The position numbers and the translations under genes were made by a program. From positions 1 to 33,827 of the forward strand of contig CALVDT010000037.1 in the NCBI GenBank assembly GCA_944326385.1: DNA of 33,827 nt, given 5' to 3'. Every line of letters begins with the position of its first letter. Positions within the stretch are counted from its first letter, which is position 1. The stretch comes from an uncultured Bacteroidales bacterium (GTDB lineage: Bacteria; Bacteroidota; Bacteroidia; Bacteroidales; UBA932). The notes below the pieces were generated by a model that was given only the letters and a program-made list of their open reading frames with translations, made no database searches and was not told the origin of the DNA. Below are positions 1 to 9,900 of this stretch, in pieces.

Positions 1-1015
1 CGCTCTGGTAGATGACCGGGATAGGGTTGTCACCGGTGAAAATGGAGTCGAGGGTCTCGGAGTCGGTCTCCTCGCGTGACATCTGCTCGAGGTCGTAGTC
101 GCTTTTCTTGAGGAGTTCGACGAGATAGGTCGGAGTCCCTGTCTCGAACCAGTAGCTGCCGTATCTGCCTTTTGCGAATGTGTTGAGAAGGCTGAAAGGA
201 TTGTATATCCCCGGGGAGTCCGGGCAGAAGTGGTATCCGTCATAGTCCTCCTTCAGCTGTGCGCATGCCTGTTCGTAGGTCTGCCCGTTGTTCTGGGCGA
301 GGGTGCGGATATCCTCATCGAAGTTCATGAACAGCTCATCTTCGCTTATGCCGCATATATCGGTGTATCTTTCATCCATGGAGATGTCCATCAGGTTGTT
401 GAGGTCGCTGAACACGCTGACCTTGCCGAACTTCGTGACCCCGGTGAGCAGGGCGAAGCGGATGTAGCCGTCCATTGACTTGAGCACCCCGTAGAAAGGC
501 TTGAGGGTGCTTCTGAAAGCCTGCTGCAGTCCGGAATTTCCGATAGCCTGTAGGAGAGGCTTGTCATATTCGTCCACAAGTATCACGACCCTTTCACCTG
601 CCGTTAAGGCTGCCCTCTTGACCACCCCTGCAAATCTCAGGGCAAGCGTCACCTCCGCCTTGTCTCTTCCGTACATGTCTTCCCATTCTTCAAGACTTCT
701 GTTCAGCATTGCATCGAGACTCTCGGGACTGTCATATTTCCCGATGTTGAGGTCGATGTGGAGGACCGGGTGCTGTTTCCACTCCTTCTCGAGCTCCGCG
801 ACGGCAAGACCTTCGAAGAGTTCCTTCTTCCCCTGGAAATAGGCTTCAAGAGTGCTGATGAGCAGACTTTTGCCGAACCGGCGCGGCCGGCTGAGAAAAT
901 AATAGCTGCCGGTAGATACAAGTCTGTGCATCAAGGCGGTCTTGTCCACATAGAAATATCCTTCCTTGCGGAGTTTCTCGAAATTCTGTATTCCAACCGG
1001 ATAAAGCTTTCCCAT
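1..1015 (-). CDS. AAA-ATPase-like / PD-(D/E)XK nuclease family protein, 3' part off the window edge
   Basis: Reading the minus strand from an ATG at 1015 gives 338 uninterrupted codons that run off the left edge, so the C-terminus is missing. The N-terminus (MGKLYPVGIQNFEKLR..., then YVDKTALM) is typical of the Bacteroidetes AAA-ATPase-like family (Pfam AAA-ATPase_like). A Walker-A-like SRPRRFGKSL lies near residue 45 and a Walker-B-like VILVDEYDKPLL near residue 145. Family members are about 520 residues and end in a PD-(D/E)XK nuclease-like domain, which would lie outside the window. These genes are often multicopy and patchily distributed, and their cellular role is unknown; a mobile or defence role has been suggested but nothing here shows it. 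A TAnnTTTG promoter lies 46 bases upstream and the gene appears to be monocistronic. Confidence 0.85.
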   Translation of the reverse strand, partial: MGKLYPVGIQNFEKLRKEGYFYVDKTALMHRLVSTGSYYFLSRPRRFGKSLLISTLEAYFQGKKELFEGLAVAELEKEWKQHPVLHIDLNIGKYDSPESLDAMLNRSLEEWEDMYGRDKAEVTLALRFAGVVKRAALTAGERVVILVDEYDKPLLQAIGNSGLQQAFRSTLKPFYGVLKSMDGYIRFALLTGVTKFGKVSVFSDLNNLMDISMDERYTDICGISEDELFMNFDEDIRTLAQNNGQTYEQACAQLKEDYDGYHFCPDSPGIYNPFSLLNTFAKGRYGSYWFETGTPTYLVELLKKSDYDLEQMSREETDSETLDSIFTGDNPIPVIYQS

Positions 1016-1060
1016 AATATATTATTTGTGGAGAATCATTTTCCCCTAATTCCTGATAGA

Positions 1061-1068
1061 CAAAGTTA
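1061..1068 (-). promoter_or_regulatory. -7 promoter element of the AAA-ATPase-like gene
   Basis: The minus strand reads TAACTTTG, a full match to the Bacteroidetes -7 consensus TAnnTTTG. It would start a transcript near 1054 with a leader of about 39 bases before the ATG at 1015. No clear -33 TTTG is visible. The rest of the 1016-1209 gap shows no gene and no strong terminator hairpin. Confidence 0.55.
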
Positions 1069-1209
1069 AATGGATTTTTTAATCTTACGAGAAAAAACAA
1101 GAAAAATGGTCTGCAATCATATTACAAATTCTTCAGCAAATCCACACTTGATAATACATATCCTATCCTGTCCTTGAATCAACGGTAAAATCAGATTCCT
1201 GAAAACTGG

Positions 1210-1677
1210 TCAGAAATCCTCGGTCACGGGCGAGACATAGATCCTGCCGTCCTCGATCAATACGATCTGGACTTCCGTACCGGACTCGATGCTGCCTTCA
1301 AGGGAAGTGACGGAATACGCGGCATTGCCTATGACGGCTGTACCGGAAGGTGCGAGGGCAGTAACCGTCCGGCCCTGGTCACCGACTGCGATAGCCGGCT
1401 CCATGAAGATGCCGCTTTTCCGGTCACCGGCAGAAGAAACCAGCTTTTTCCATGTCTTTATCCTGATATGGCTGATTACCATAACCACAAGCAGCAAAGT
1501 ATTGATGACAGTGACAAGGGTACCGGCAGATGCACCGAGTTCCTTGAAAGCATAGAAGCATGACCCGCCCAACGAAATGATTCCGATGATACCGGCCACA
1601 CCTGCTCCTGAGGCCAGGAAAATCTCCACAAGGAGAAGCAGGACGCCCACTGCCATGAGAAGGATAATGAACACCAT
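1210..1677 (-). CDS. short NfeD-like membrane protein (C-terminal OB-fold type)
   Basis: This 155-residue protein begins with two or three hydrophobic segments (about residues 1-22, 27-45 and 52-72) and ends in a soluble beta-rich domain of about 60 residues (GDQGRTVTALAPSGTAVIG...), the NfeD OB-fold signature. Short NfeD proteins lack the ClpP-like protease domain of long NfeD. They usually partner a flotillin-like protein (FloA) in membrane microdomains. No floA is next to it here. Instead the gene starts 3 bases after the stop of the PD40/SPOR gene, so the two are almost certainly cotranscribed. The family call is firm; the role in this operon is unknown. Confidence 0.85.
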   Translation of the reverse strand: MVFIILLMAVGVLLLLVEIFLASGAGVAGIIGIISLGGSCFYAFKELGASAGTLVTVINTLLLVVMVISHIRIKTWKKLVSSAGDRKSGIFMEPAIAVGDQGRTVTALAPSGTAVIGNAAYSVTSLEGSIESGTEVQIVLIEDGRIYVSPVTEDF

Positions 1678-1680
1678 GGA

Positions 1681-3570
1681 TTACTGCTCCTTTTTTACGG
1701 TTCCTACCACAACGGAATAGGCATCAGCTACACCTGTGGCACGGACAGCCACCAATGTCTTCTCCACCAGCGCCTTGTCATCAAGAGTCCCGACTATGTA
1801 GATAACCTTTCCGTCCTTCTCCGATCTCGCAATATCCACATTCCCGCACAGCTGCCGCACCGCCGGGACAGTCAGATCCGGCAGACTATCCCCGTACGGG
1901 ACAATATTTATCTGATAAAGGGATACTTCCACAGCCTTCTTCTCCAGGACACGCGCCTTCGACACGGCTATTGGCTCACCGTCTTCAAAAGCGGTGATGA
2001 ACGCTGTCCTGAAACCGGCTTTCTTCACCTTGTTGAGATTGGAAAGCACATCGTTGTATTTCCTGAACACACCGACCCTATAAATATAGCGGCCGCCGGC
2101 AGTCTGCTCCTCGAACACAGGACTGAGCCCCTTCAGCGACTTGACCGACGCTTTCGAAGAAAGACTGAATATCTGTATCTGGTACACTATGCCGTCCGGC
2201 AATGTATTGTCCTCCGCGAAACGGCCCTCCGGAAGAATCATGAAAGTATAGTCGAACTTGACTTCCGGTTTTTCAAGGACAATATCGAGAGGCTTGCCCG
2301 GAGACTTCCGCGTAAACACATAATTCGAAGAAGTACCCTCCACCTCCCGGTCCGCCTCCACCATAAGTTTGCCCGGATCCAGGACTATCCCCCTGTACAG
2401 GAAATCCATCTCGATCTTCTGGAGTATCGCAGAGGCCCGCTCCAGCGAATCATGAAATGCAGGGACCATGGACTCGATCTGCGATATGCCTGAAGTCAGT
2501 CTCGCCTTCTCCCCGTCATCATGGCTTTCAGCAAGCAGCGCCCGCATGTTCGCCATCCTGACATTGCTGCAATATATGGAATCCCGCAATGCCCGTACTT
2601 CGGATACCTTTTCAGTATATCTGCGGATTTCCTTGCCTTCCGGAGTCATCTGGGTCATGACATTGCTGCTGTCGAACCTGTCCATGTCATCAGGCGGGTC
2701 GAGAGACATCAGGTTGCGGAGCGCCGATACATCCCTCATGCTCTTCCTGACCGGCATGGTCTCCTGCTCCAGAACGTAGACATCCACACTGTCACCGGCG
2801 CAGTCCCTGTCCGAAGCGAAAATGGAATATTTCCCGTCAGGGGTATTCATGAAAAGGAAGTCATTGTACGGGGACGAATAAGGCATACCCATGTTTGCAG
2901 GCGGACCCCATTCCTGCTGGTCTTCACTCCATGTAGAGACATACAGGTCGAAACCGCCCATCCCGTAAAGACCGGAAGATGCGAAATAAAGATGCTTCCC
3001 GTCCGGGGAAACCATGGGAAATATCTCGTCACCGGAAGATACAAGATATTCATTCAGCAGATAAGGGACACTCCATGTGGAATCCTTCCTGTCCGTCCTG
3101 TAGATATTCATCGCACCCTCCTGGTCATGAGCGGAAAAATACAGGAAACGGAAATCGTCAGGAAAATAGACAGCACGGCAGAATTGATGAACCTCTGTGC
3201 TGTCCAGCACGTTAGGATAGTTTCTCCAGCTTTTGTCCTCCAGAGGATAATACAGGAAAAACTCATCCAGCGAGAACCTGTGCTTGGCCACGACCTCCGG
3301 CTGCAGCACGAAATCGGTCATTCCGAGACCGTTCTCCGCCAGCATTCTGGCATCCTCGATCCCTATCCTCATAAGGGAGTCTTCACATATTCCGAGAGCT
3401 TTCCCGTAAAGTCCGGCAGACTCATCGAACATATAAGCCATCCTCAGGGAGTCGGCCCTGCGTATAAGACTGTCCAAGTCCGGACCGGCATACATCTGCA
3501 CACAGCCGGCCACCGCAGAAACACACTGTACGGCAGCAGCCAGAACCGTCATCTTCAAATATCTTGTCAT
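1681..3570 (-). CDS. secreted PD40 beta-propeller protein with C-terminal SPOR-like repeats
   Basis: From the ATG at 3570 this is a 629-residue protein. It has a signal peptide (MTRYLKMTVLAAAVQCVSAVAG), a short TPR-like helical stretch (about 30-70) and a WD40/PD40-type propeller (about 125-290, with FPMVSPDGKHLYFASSG and similar blades). A helical linker follows, and the C-terminus contains a SPOR-like segment (about 470-545, VYQIQIFSLSSK...GRYIYRVGVF) and a second weaker one. PD40 proteins of Bacteroidetes commonly sit at the outer membrane or periplasm with OmpA or secretion components, and SPOR domains bind denuded peptidoglycan, so a cell-wall-associated role is likely. The reading frame is open further upstream to 3711, but that start would overlap secDF by six bases. 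The 3570 start follows a good promoter by about 20 bases and begins a clear signal peptide. It is the first gene of an operon with nfeD. Confidence 0.75.
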   Translation of the reverse strand: MTRYLKMTVLAAAVQCVSAVAGCVQMYAGPDLDSLIRRADSLRMAYMFDESAGLYGKALGICEDSLMRIGIEDARMLAENGLGMTDFVLQPEVVAKHRFSLDEFFLYYPLEDKSWRNYPNVLDSTEVHQFCRAVYFPDDFRFLYFSAHDQEGAMNIYRTDRKDSTWSVPYLLNEYLVSSGDEIFPMVSPDGKHLYFASSGLYGMGGFDLYVSTWSEDQQEWGPPANMGMPYSSPYNDFLFMNTPDGKYSIFASDRDCAGDSVDVYVLEQETMPVRKSMRDVSALRNLMSLDPPDDMDRFDSSNVMTQMTPEGKEIRRYTEKVSEVRALRDSIYCSNVRMANMRALLAESHDDGEKARLTSGISQIESMVPAFHDSLERASAILQKIEMDFLYRGIVLDPGKLMVEADREVEGTSSNYVFTRKSPGKPLDIVLEKPEVKFDYTFMILPEGRFAEDNTLPDGIVYQIQIFSLSSKASVKSLKGLSPVFEEQTAGGRYIYRVGVFRKYNDVLSNLNKVKKAGFRTAFITAFEDGEPIAVSKARVLEKKAVEVSLYQINIVPYGDSLPDLTVPAVRQLCGNVDIARSEKDGKVIYIVGTLDDKALVEKTLVAVRATGVADAYSVVVGTVKKEQ

Positions 3571-3596
3571 CACTTGCCAAAGCTCATTTAGGAACA

Positions 3597-3604
3597 CAAA
3601 AATA
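3597..3604 (-). promoter_or_regulatory. -7 promoter element of the PD40/SPOR-nfeD operon
   Basis: The minus strand reads TATTTTTG (TAnnTTTG), giving a transcript start near 3590 and a leader of about 20 bases to the ATG at 3570. A run of T on the minus strand (around 3624-3630) sits where a -33 element would be expected. This placement excludes the upstream alternative start at 3711. Confidence 0.5.
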
Positions 3605-3634
3605 AGAAATACTTTATTTATAAGAAAAAAATAG

Positions 3635-3642
3635 TAAATTTG
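3635..3642 (+). promoter_or_regulatory. -7 promoter element of secDF
   Basis: TAAATTTG matches TAnnTTTG on the plus strand. The predicted start near 3649 leaves a leader of about 57 bases before the secDF ATG. TTTA at 3613-3616 is a plausible weak -33 element. It lies only 30 bases from the divergent promoter of the PD40 gene, so the two promoters share one AT-rich patch. Confidence 0.55.
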
Positions 3643-3705
3643 TGCCCTATTTTGTGCCGACAAAGGCCTGATGCGAAATATTAATTTAAATTTTACTATA
3701 AAACT

Positions 3706-6700
3706 ATGCAAAGTAAAGGTGCTATCAGATTCGTGGCGATACTTCTTGCTCTTGCCTGCATCTGGCAGCTTATGTTCACGGTAGTGACAAAGATCTACGA
3801 GAACAAGGCTGTGAAATATGCTGACAACGCAGTAGAGACATTCAAGGCAAGCGCCGCCTACGGAAACATTCCGGACGTGGACAAGGCATACGTCCTCGAT
3901 TCCATAAGGGAGGACCAGAACAAATGGTATCTGGATTCCATCTCTTCCCAGAAAGTATATTTCGGCTACACATTCGACGATGTAAGGGAAAAGGAGATCA
4001 ACCTCGGACTTGACCTGAAAGGCGGTATGAACGTGATGCTTCAGGTCCAGCTCGAAGATGTGGTCCAGGCTCTTGCCGAGAACAGCATGTCCCCTGAATA
4101 CCAGAAGGCATTCGATCTGGCTCTCGAGCGCAGCCAGACTTCCGGAACGGACTTCATCACTCTGTTCGAGGAAGCATGGAGCGAGACTGCCGGCGGCCAG
4201 AGGCTTTCGAACATATTCATAGGCCTCGACAGGAAGAACAAGACAGAGAACAAGAAACTGGAATCTACGGATGCCGAGATCATATCTCTTATCCGCAAGG
4301 AGGCTGAAAGCGCCATCGCGAACTCCTTCGAGGTGCTCCGCAACAGGGTGGACCGCTTCGGTGTGACACAGCCGAACATCCAGAAAGTCGGCAACACAGG
4401 CCGTATCCTCGTGGAGCTGCCTGGTGTAAAAGAACCGGAACGTGTAAGAAAGCTCCTTCAGGGAACGGCATCCCTCGAATTCTGGACGACCTACGAGACT
4501 TCGGAGATTTTCCAGTACATGAACGAGGCGAACAGCCTTGTAGCCCAGATAAACAAGGAGAACGCCCCGGCAGAAGACACCAAGGCTGCAGTCAATGAAA
4601 CCCAGGCCGAGTCAGACACTACGGACATCCTTGCCGAGGAGCTGGAGGCCCAGGCTTCCGAGTCAGCCGACTTTGCCGCATATGAGAAAGAGAATCCTCT
4701 CTTCGCGGTACTCATGCCTCCTGTAGACCAGACCGGAAGCGTCATGAGAGGCGCCACCATGGGTTATGCACACTTCAGCGACACCGCAAAGGTGAACAAG
4801 ATACTCAACATGCCTGAAGTAAAGGCGCTCTTCCCTGAAGACCTCATCCCGATGTGGTCAGTGAAGCCTTTCGACAACAACCAGTACGAACTTGTGGCCA
4901 TCAAGGCTTCCCTGAACGGTGAAGCCGCTCTCCGCGGAGAAAGGGACCAGAAATTCATCACTGACGCAAGAGTCCAGTACAACGGTGCCAGCCCTGAGGT
5001 CTCCATGTCCATGAGCGCTGAAGCCGCAAAGGTATGGGCAAGACTTACAAAGGACAATATCAACAGGCAGATAGCCATCGTTCTCGACAACATGGTCTAC
5101 TCCCACCCTGTAGTGAACACCGAAATCACGGGCGGCAATTCGCAAATCAGCGGAAACTTCACTCTCGAAGAAGCTGAAGACCTCGTGAACGTGCTCAAAT
5201 CAGGTACCCTGCCTGCACCGGCCAAGATCGTACAGGAGCAGGTGGTAGGTCCGTCACTCGGTGCCGAATCCATCAACGCAGGTTTCATCTCGTTCATCAT
5301 CGCCTTCCTGCTTGTGCTCTGCTACATGGTATTCTTCTATCATGGAGCAGGTCTGATAGCGGATGCCGCCCTGCTTTGCAACGTGCTGCTGCTTTTCGGT
5401 ACCCTGGTATCGTTCTCGGCCGTGCTTACCCTGCCTGGTATTGCAGGTCTCGTCCTGACACTCGGTATGGCAGTGGACGCGAATGTGATCATATACGAAC
5501 GTATCAAGGAGGAACTCCGGTCCGGCAAAGGACTCGGCAAGGCTGTGGCTGACGGATATTCCAATGCATATTCAGCCATCATAGACGGGCAGATCACCAC
5601 TATCCTTACCGGTATCGTGCTCTTCATCTTCGGTTCCGGTCCTGTACAGGGCTTCGCCACTACATTGATCATAGGTATCGTGACTTCCGTCTTCACGTCA
5701 ATCTTCATCTCACGTATCATCATCGATGACAGACTGGCCAAGGGCAAGAACATCACCTTCGACAACAAACTGACCAGGAACTTCCTGCAGAATACCACAG
5801 TGAACTTCCTCAGCAAGAGGAAATACACGTACGTGATATCATCCATCGTGATCATCATCTGCATCGTGTCCATGTTCACAAAAGGCTTCACATATGGTGT
5901 AGACTTCGCGGGAGGCCGTACATTCGTGGTAAGGTTCGACCAGCCTGTATCAGTTGAAGATGTCAGGGCATCCCTGGTGAAGGAATTCAACGGCGGTGTC
6001 GAGGCCAAGCAGTTCGGCGGTGAAAGCCAGATGAAGATCACTACACAGTATTTGATCGAAGACAAGTCTTCAGAAGCGGATGCTGCCGTGGAAGAGAAAC
6101 TCTTCAATGCAGTGAAAGACTTCTATGCAGGTGAAATGAACCTCGATCTGTTCACTTCGACCGCGGTCAATCCTAACGGTATCATCAGCTCCGACAAGGT
6201 GGATGCATCCATAGCCGATGACATGAAGCGCGATGCAATCATAGCCGTGGTGATCGCACTGCTTGTAATCTTCATCTACATAGCCATAAGGTTCAAGAAA
6301 TGGACATGGGGACTCGGAGGAACGCTCGGTCTGGCACACACGGCCATCATCGTGATCGGTTTCTTCTCGCTGTTCTCCGGAATCCTGCCGTTCAGCCTCG
6401 ATGTAGACCAGACGTTCATCGCTGCGGTGCTGACCATCATCGGTTATGCGATAAACGATACAGTGGTGATCTTCGACCGAATCCGTGAGTACAAGACCCT
6501 GCACCCTAAGATGCCGCTTGACGTGAATGCCAACCAGGCATTGAACAGCACACTGTCCCGTACCATGAATACCTCACTCACTACATTGATAGTGATGATA
6601 GCCATCGCAATCTTCGGCGGCGAGGTGATCAGAGGTATGGCTGTGGCTCTCTGCGTCGGTATCGCAGTAGGTACTTATGCTTCAATCTTCATCGCTACTC

Positions 6701-6774
6701 CTATCATGTACGATGTCACTATGGCCGTGCAGAGGAAGGCAGAGAAGAAACAGCTTGAAAACAAGAAGAAATAA
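3706..6774 (+). CDS. secDF: protein translocase subunit SecDF (fused SecD-SecF)
   Basis: This 1022-residue protein joins SecD and SecF in one chain, as is usual in Bacteroidetes. It uses the proton gradient to help SecYEG complete export of proteins across the inner membrane. One N-terminal membrane segment is followed by the SecD motif INLGLDLKGGMNVMLQV (about residue 96) and a large periplasmic part with an acidic, Ala-rich insert around 285-325. A membrane block carries VDANVIIYERIKEELRSGKG (about 590). The SecF half begins with a further membrane segment and YGVDFAGGRTFVVRF (about 730) and ends in a block with AINDTVVIFDRIREY (about 915). The basic tail (KAEKKQLENKKK) is cytoplasmic. The gene appears monocistronic: divergent from the PD40 operon upstream, with a hairpin region downstream. 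Confidence 0.97.
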   Translation: MQSKGAIRFVAILLALACIWQLMFTVVTKIYENKAVKYADNAVETFKASAAYGNIPDVDKAYVLDSIREDQNKWYLDSISSQKVYFGYTFDDVREKEINLGLDLKGGMNVMLQVQLEDVVQALAENSMSPEYQKAFDLALERSQTSGTDFITLFEEAWSETAGGQRLSNIFIGLDRKNKTENKKLESTDAEIISLIRKEAESAIANSFEVLRNRVDRFGVTQPNIQKVGNTGRILVELPGVKEPERVRKLLQGTASLEFWTTYETSEIFQYMNEANSLVAQINKENAPAEDTKAAVNETQAESDTTDILAEELEAQASESADFAAYEKENPLFAVLMPPVDQTGSVMRGATMGYAHFSDTAKVNKILNMPEVKALFPEDLIPMWSVKPFDNNQYELVAIKASLNGEAALRGERDQKFITDARVQYNGASPEVSMSMSAEAAKVWARLTKDNINRQIAIVLDNMVYSHPVVNTEITGGNSQISGNFTLEEAEDLVNVLKSGTLPAPAKIVQEQVVGPSLGAESINAGFISFIIAFLLVLCYMVFFYHGAGLIADAALLCNVLLLFGTLVSFSAVLTLPGIAGLVLTLGMAVDANVIIYERIKEELRSGKGLGKAVADGYSNAYSAIIDGQITTILTGIVLFIFGSGPVQGFATTLIIGIVTSVFTSIFISRIIIDDRLAKGKNITFDNKLTRNFLQNTTVNFLSKRKYTYVISSIVIIICIVSMFTKGFTYGVDFAGGRTFVVRFDQPVSVEDVRASLVKEFNGGVEAKQFGGESQMKITTQYLIEDKSSEADAAVEEKLFNAVKDFYAGEMNLDLFTSTAVNPNGIISSDKVDASIADDMKRDAIIAVVIALLVIFIYIAIRFKKWTWGLGGTLGLAHTAIIVIGFFSLFSGILPFSLDVDQTFIAAVLTIIGYAINDTVVIFDRIREYKTLHPKMPLDVNANQALNSTLSRTMNTSLTTLIVMIAIAIFGGEVIRGMAVALCVGIAVGTYASIFIATPIMYDVTMAVQRKAEKKQLENKKK

Positions 6775-6783
6775 TTCCTGAAA

Positions 6784-6800
6784 AGAAGGCCCGGCCTTCT
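6784..6800 (+). terminator. hairpin just after secDF
   Basis: A perfect 7-bp inverted repeat, AGAAGGC-ccg-GCCTTCT, starts 9 bases after the secDF stop. It has no T tract, so on its own it is a weak terminator; it may act with the larger hairpin 17 bases further on. Confidence 0.4.
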
Positions 6801-6817
6801 CCGGGACAATCAGAGAG

Positions 6818-6856
6818 GTGACTCAAAAGGGGGCTTGAATCCCGCTTTTGGGTCAC
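6818..6856 (+). terminator. long imperfect hairpin between secDF and dnaE, possible terminator or dispersed repeat
   Basis: GTGACTCAAAAGGGGG pairs with CCCGCTTTTGGGTCAC at 14 of 16 positions around a 7-base loop. The hairpin is followed by TTCCCTTTTG. The near-symmetry suggests a terminator that could work in either direction. The remainder of the gap (6857-6944) holds only the dnaE promoter. Confidence 0.5.
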
Positions 6857-6912
6857 TTCCCTTTTGTGGAAAACTGGACCGCATGTCCATGCCTCGGGAA
6901 CGGAAATTTTTG

Positions 6913-6920
6913 TACCTTTG
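6913..6920 (+). promoter_or_regulatory. -7 promoter element of dnaE
   Basis: TACCTTTG is an exact TAnnTTTG match, predicting a start near 6927 and a short leader of about 18 bases before the ATG at 6945. No convincing -33 element was found. Confidence 0.5.
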
Positions 6921-6944
6921 CCTTTCATCAGAAATCCATAGAAC

Positions 6945-9900
6945 ATGTCATTCGTCCACCTTCATGTACATACCCAGTATTCGATTCTTGACGGCCTTTC
7001 TTCCATAGAAAACCTGTTCAAAAGGGCAAAGGAATTAGGTATGCCCGGCATTGCCATAACAGACCACGGGAACATGTACGGGGTGAAGGAGTTCTTCAAG
7101 TATGCCGCGAAATATCCTGAAGTGAAGCCCATAATAGGGTGCGAGATCTATGTCTCGAAGTACGGGCATACCATCAAGGACAAGGATCACAGGGAATACT
7201 ATCACCTCATCCTGCTTGCCAAGAACTACAACGGCTACAAGAATCTGATGAAGATAGTCTCCACCGGTCATATAGAAGGGATGTACTACGGCAAGCCGAG
7301 GGTATCCCATGACGTGGTGGAGAAATATGCTGAAGACCTCATCTGCTGCTCTGCCTGCATCGCCGGAGAAATCCCGAGGAATATCATAGCAGGAGACATG
7401 GCGGCAGCTGAACAAGCCGTGGAATGGCACAGGAAGGTATTCGGAGAAGATTACTATCTTGAAGTGCAGCTGCACAAGACGGAAGTCCCCGGCCTGTCCC
7501 AGGACGTATATGAACGGCAGTCAATATCCAATGCAGGCATATTCGAACTGGCTGCGAAGACCGGTGTCAAGTTGGTGGCCACGAATGACGTCCATTTCGT
7601 CAACAAGGAAGACGGACCTGTCCATGACCGGCTGATATGCCTTACCACGAACGCGAATGTCGATGACCCTAAAAGGCTCCGCTATACCCAGCAGGAGTAC
7701 CTCAAGAGCGAAGAGGAGATGGCCGCACTCTTCCCGGAGCATCCGGAAGTTCTCGAAAACACTATGGAGATCTTTGGCAAGGTGGAAAGCTACACCATCG
7801 ACCGCGGGCACGTACTGCCGTTGTTCAGGATAGAAGACAGTTTTCTCGCCGAGAAAGAGAAGTATCTCGAGAAATACAAGGATGTGATTGACGTAGGAAG
7901 GACGAACAAGGACGGGAGCGACAGAGGCGAGGCATTCACATATTCCGTGGCATATCTGTGCGAATTGTGCTACAAAGGCGCGGAAAGGAGGTACGGGACA
8001 TTGGACGAGGAACACGCTGAAAGAATTGACTTCGAGCTGAAGACCATATGCAGGATGGGATTTCCGGATTACTTCCTGATTGTCCAGGACTTCATAGCTG
8101 CAGCACGGAGGCAGGGCATTTCCGTGGGGCCAGGCAGGGGTTCGGCAGCGGGTTCGGCGGTGGCCTATTGTCTCGGAATCACGAACATTGACCCTATCAA
8201 ATACCAGCTTCTGTTCGAGCGTTTCCTGAACCCTGACAGGATATCGATGCCGGATATCGATATAGACTTCGATGATGACGGCAGGTACAGGGTATTCAAA
8301 TACGTGGAGGACACTTACGGGAAAGACCATGTGTCCCATGTCATCACTTTCGGTACCATGGCGGCAAAGATGGCCATCAAGGATGTGGCACGTATCAGCA
8401 ATATGAGTATCGACGAGTCGAACAGGCTGACAAAGATGATTCCGGACAAGCCCATAAGGGTCTCCGAGATACAGGAACTGCCGTTCACTGAGGGAGAGGA
8501 ACTGGAAAAGGGCTTCAGCATCATCGAAAAGGAAGTGGAAATACCCGACCCGGATCATGAAGGGCAGAAGATAAAGGTCCTGAAGAAATTCAAGAAAGGC
8601 CCGGTGGACAAGGACTACAAGGTGACGCTGAAGAACTGTCTGAAGTACGTAGACGAACTGAAGAACGAATACGAGAACGGGTCCGCCCTTACCAAAGAAG
8701 TCCTGGACTATGCGCTCAGGCTTGAAGGCAGCATACGGCAGACCGGTGTACACGCCTGCGCGATGATCATCGGCCGTGGAGACCTGACGGACTATATCCC
8801 GATCACGGTGGCGGCAGACAAGGCTACAGGACTCGATGTCTGGGTATCACAATACGAGGGAAGCTTCATAGAGGAAGTCGGGATGCTGAAGATGGACTTC
8901 CTGGGACTGAAGACGCTTTCCATCATAAAGGAATGTCTGGAGACCGTGAAGAAGACTCACGGGATAGACATAGACATCGAGAAGATACCTATCGATGACG
9001 AGGAAACATACAAACTGTACGGCCGTGGCGATACAAAAAGCGTGTTCCAGTTCGAATCCGACGGCATGAAGGAATGGCTGCAGAAGCTGCAGCCGACCAG
9101 ATTCGAGGACCTGATAGCCATGAATGCGCTCTACCGTCCGGGGCCTCTGGACTATATCCCGTCTTTTGTAGCCAGGAAGCAGGGTACGGAGAAGATAGAG
9201 TACGATCTTCCTGAAATGGAGGAATATCTGCAGGATACATACGGAGTCACGGTCTACCAGGAGCAGGTGATGCTCTTGTCGCAGAAACTCGCCGGTTTCA
9301 CCAAAGGCCAGGCCGACAAACTGCGTAAGGCCATGGGAAAGAAGCAGCTGGACGTGCTGGAATCCCTGCATGACAAATTCATCGACGGAGGAAAGGCAAA
9401 CGGCCATCCGGAGATAGTCCTTAACAAGATCTGGAACGACTGGAGGAAATTCGCACAGTACGCGTTCAACAAGTCCCATGCTACCTGCTACGCATGGGTA
9501 AGCTACCAGACAGGCTACCTGAAGGCCCACTACCCCGCTGAATTCCAGGCTGCCAACCTCAGCAAGAATCTCTCCAACATGGACGAGATCAGGAAAATCA
9601 TGGACGACTGCAAGAAGTCGCGCATCAAGGTCCTCAACCCTGACATAAACGAAAGCGAGGCAAGATTCACCGTAAACAAGGACGGAAATATCCGTTTCGG
9701 TCTCGGAGGGATCAAGGGATTCGGGGACAATATCGTCAAGGCTGTGCTGGAGAACAGGAATGAACACGGTCCTTTCAAGGATATCTGGGACTTTGCGGAA
9801 AGGCTTTCCGGAATCGTGAACAGAAAGGCATACGAATCCCTGCTGTATTCGGGGGCTTTCGACAGTTTCGGGTATGCAAGAAGTCAATATTCACAGCCGG

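Noticed and set aside
2521-3591. 356-codon open frame on the plus strand opposite the PD40/SPOR gene
   Set aside because: Its translation has no domain or signal, is rich in Arg/His, and mirrors the codon bias of the real minus-strand gene.
3570-3711. Upstream extension of the PD40/SPOR gene to an ATG at 3711
   Set aside because: It would overlap secDF and cross the gene's own -7 element, and it masks a good signal peptide starting at 3570.
7521-8753. 410-codon open frame on the minus strand inside dnaE
   Set aside because: It is an antisense shadow of a clearly conserved polymerase; it has no promoter and no family resemblance.
8847-9887. 346-codon open frame on the minus strand inside dnaE
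   Set aside because: Same reasoning: it is antisense to the catalytic core of DnaE, with a low-complexity Val/Leu-rich translation.
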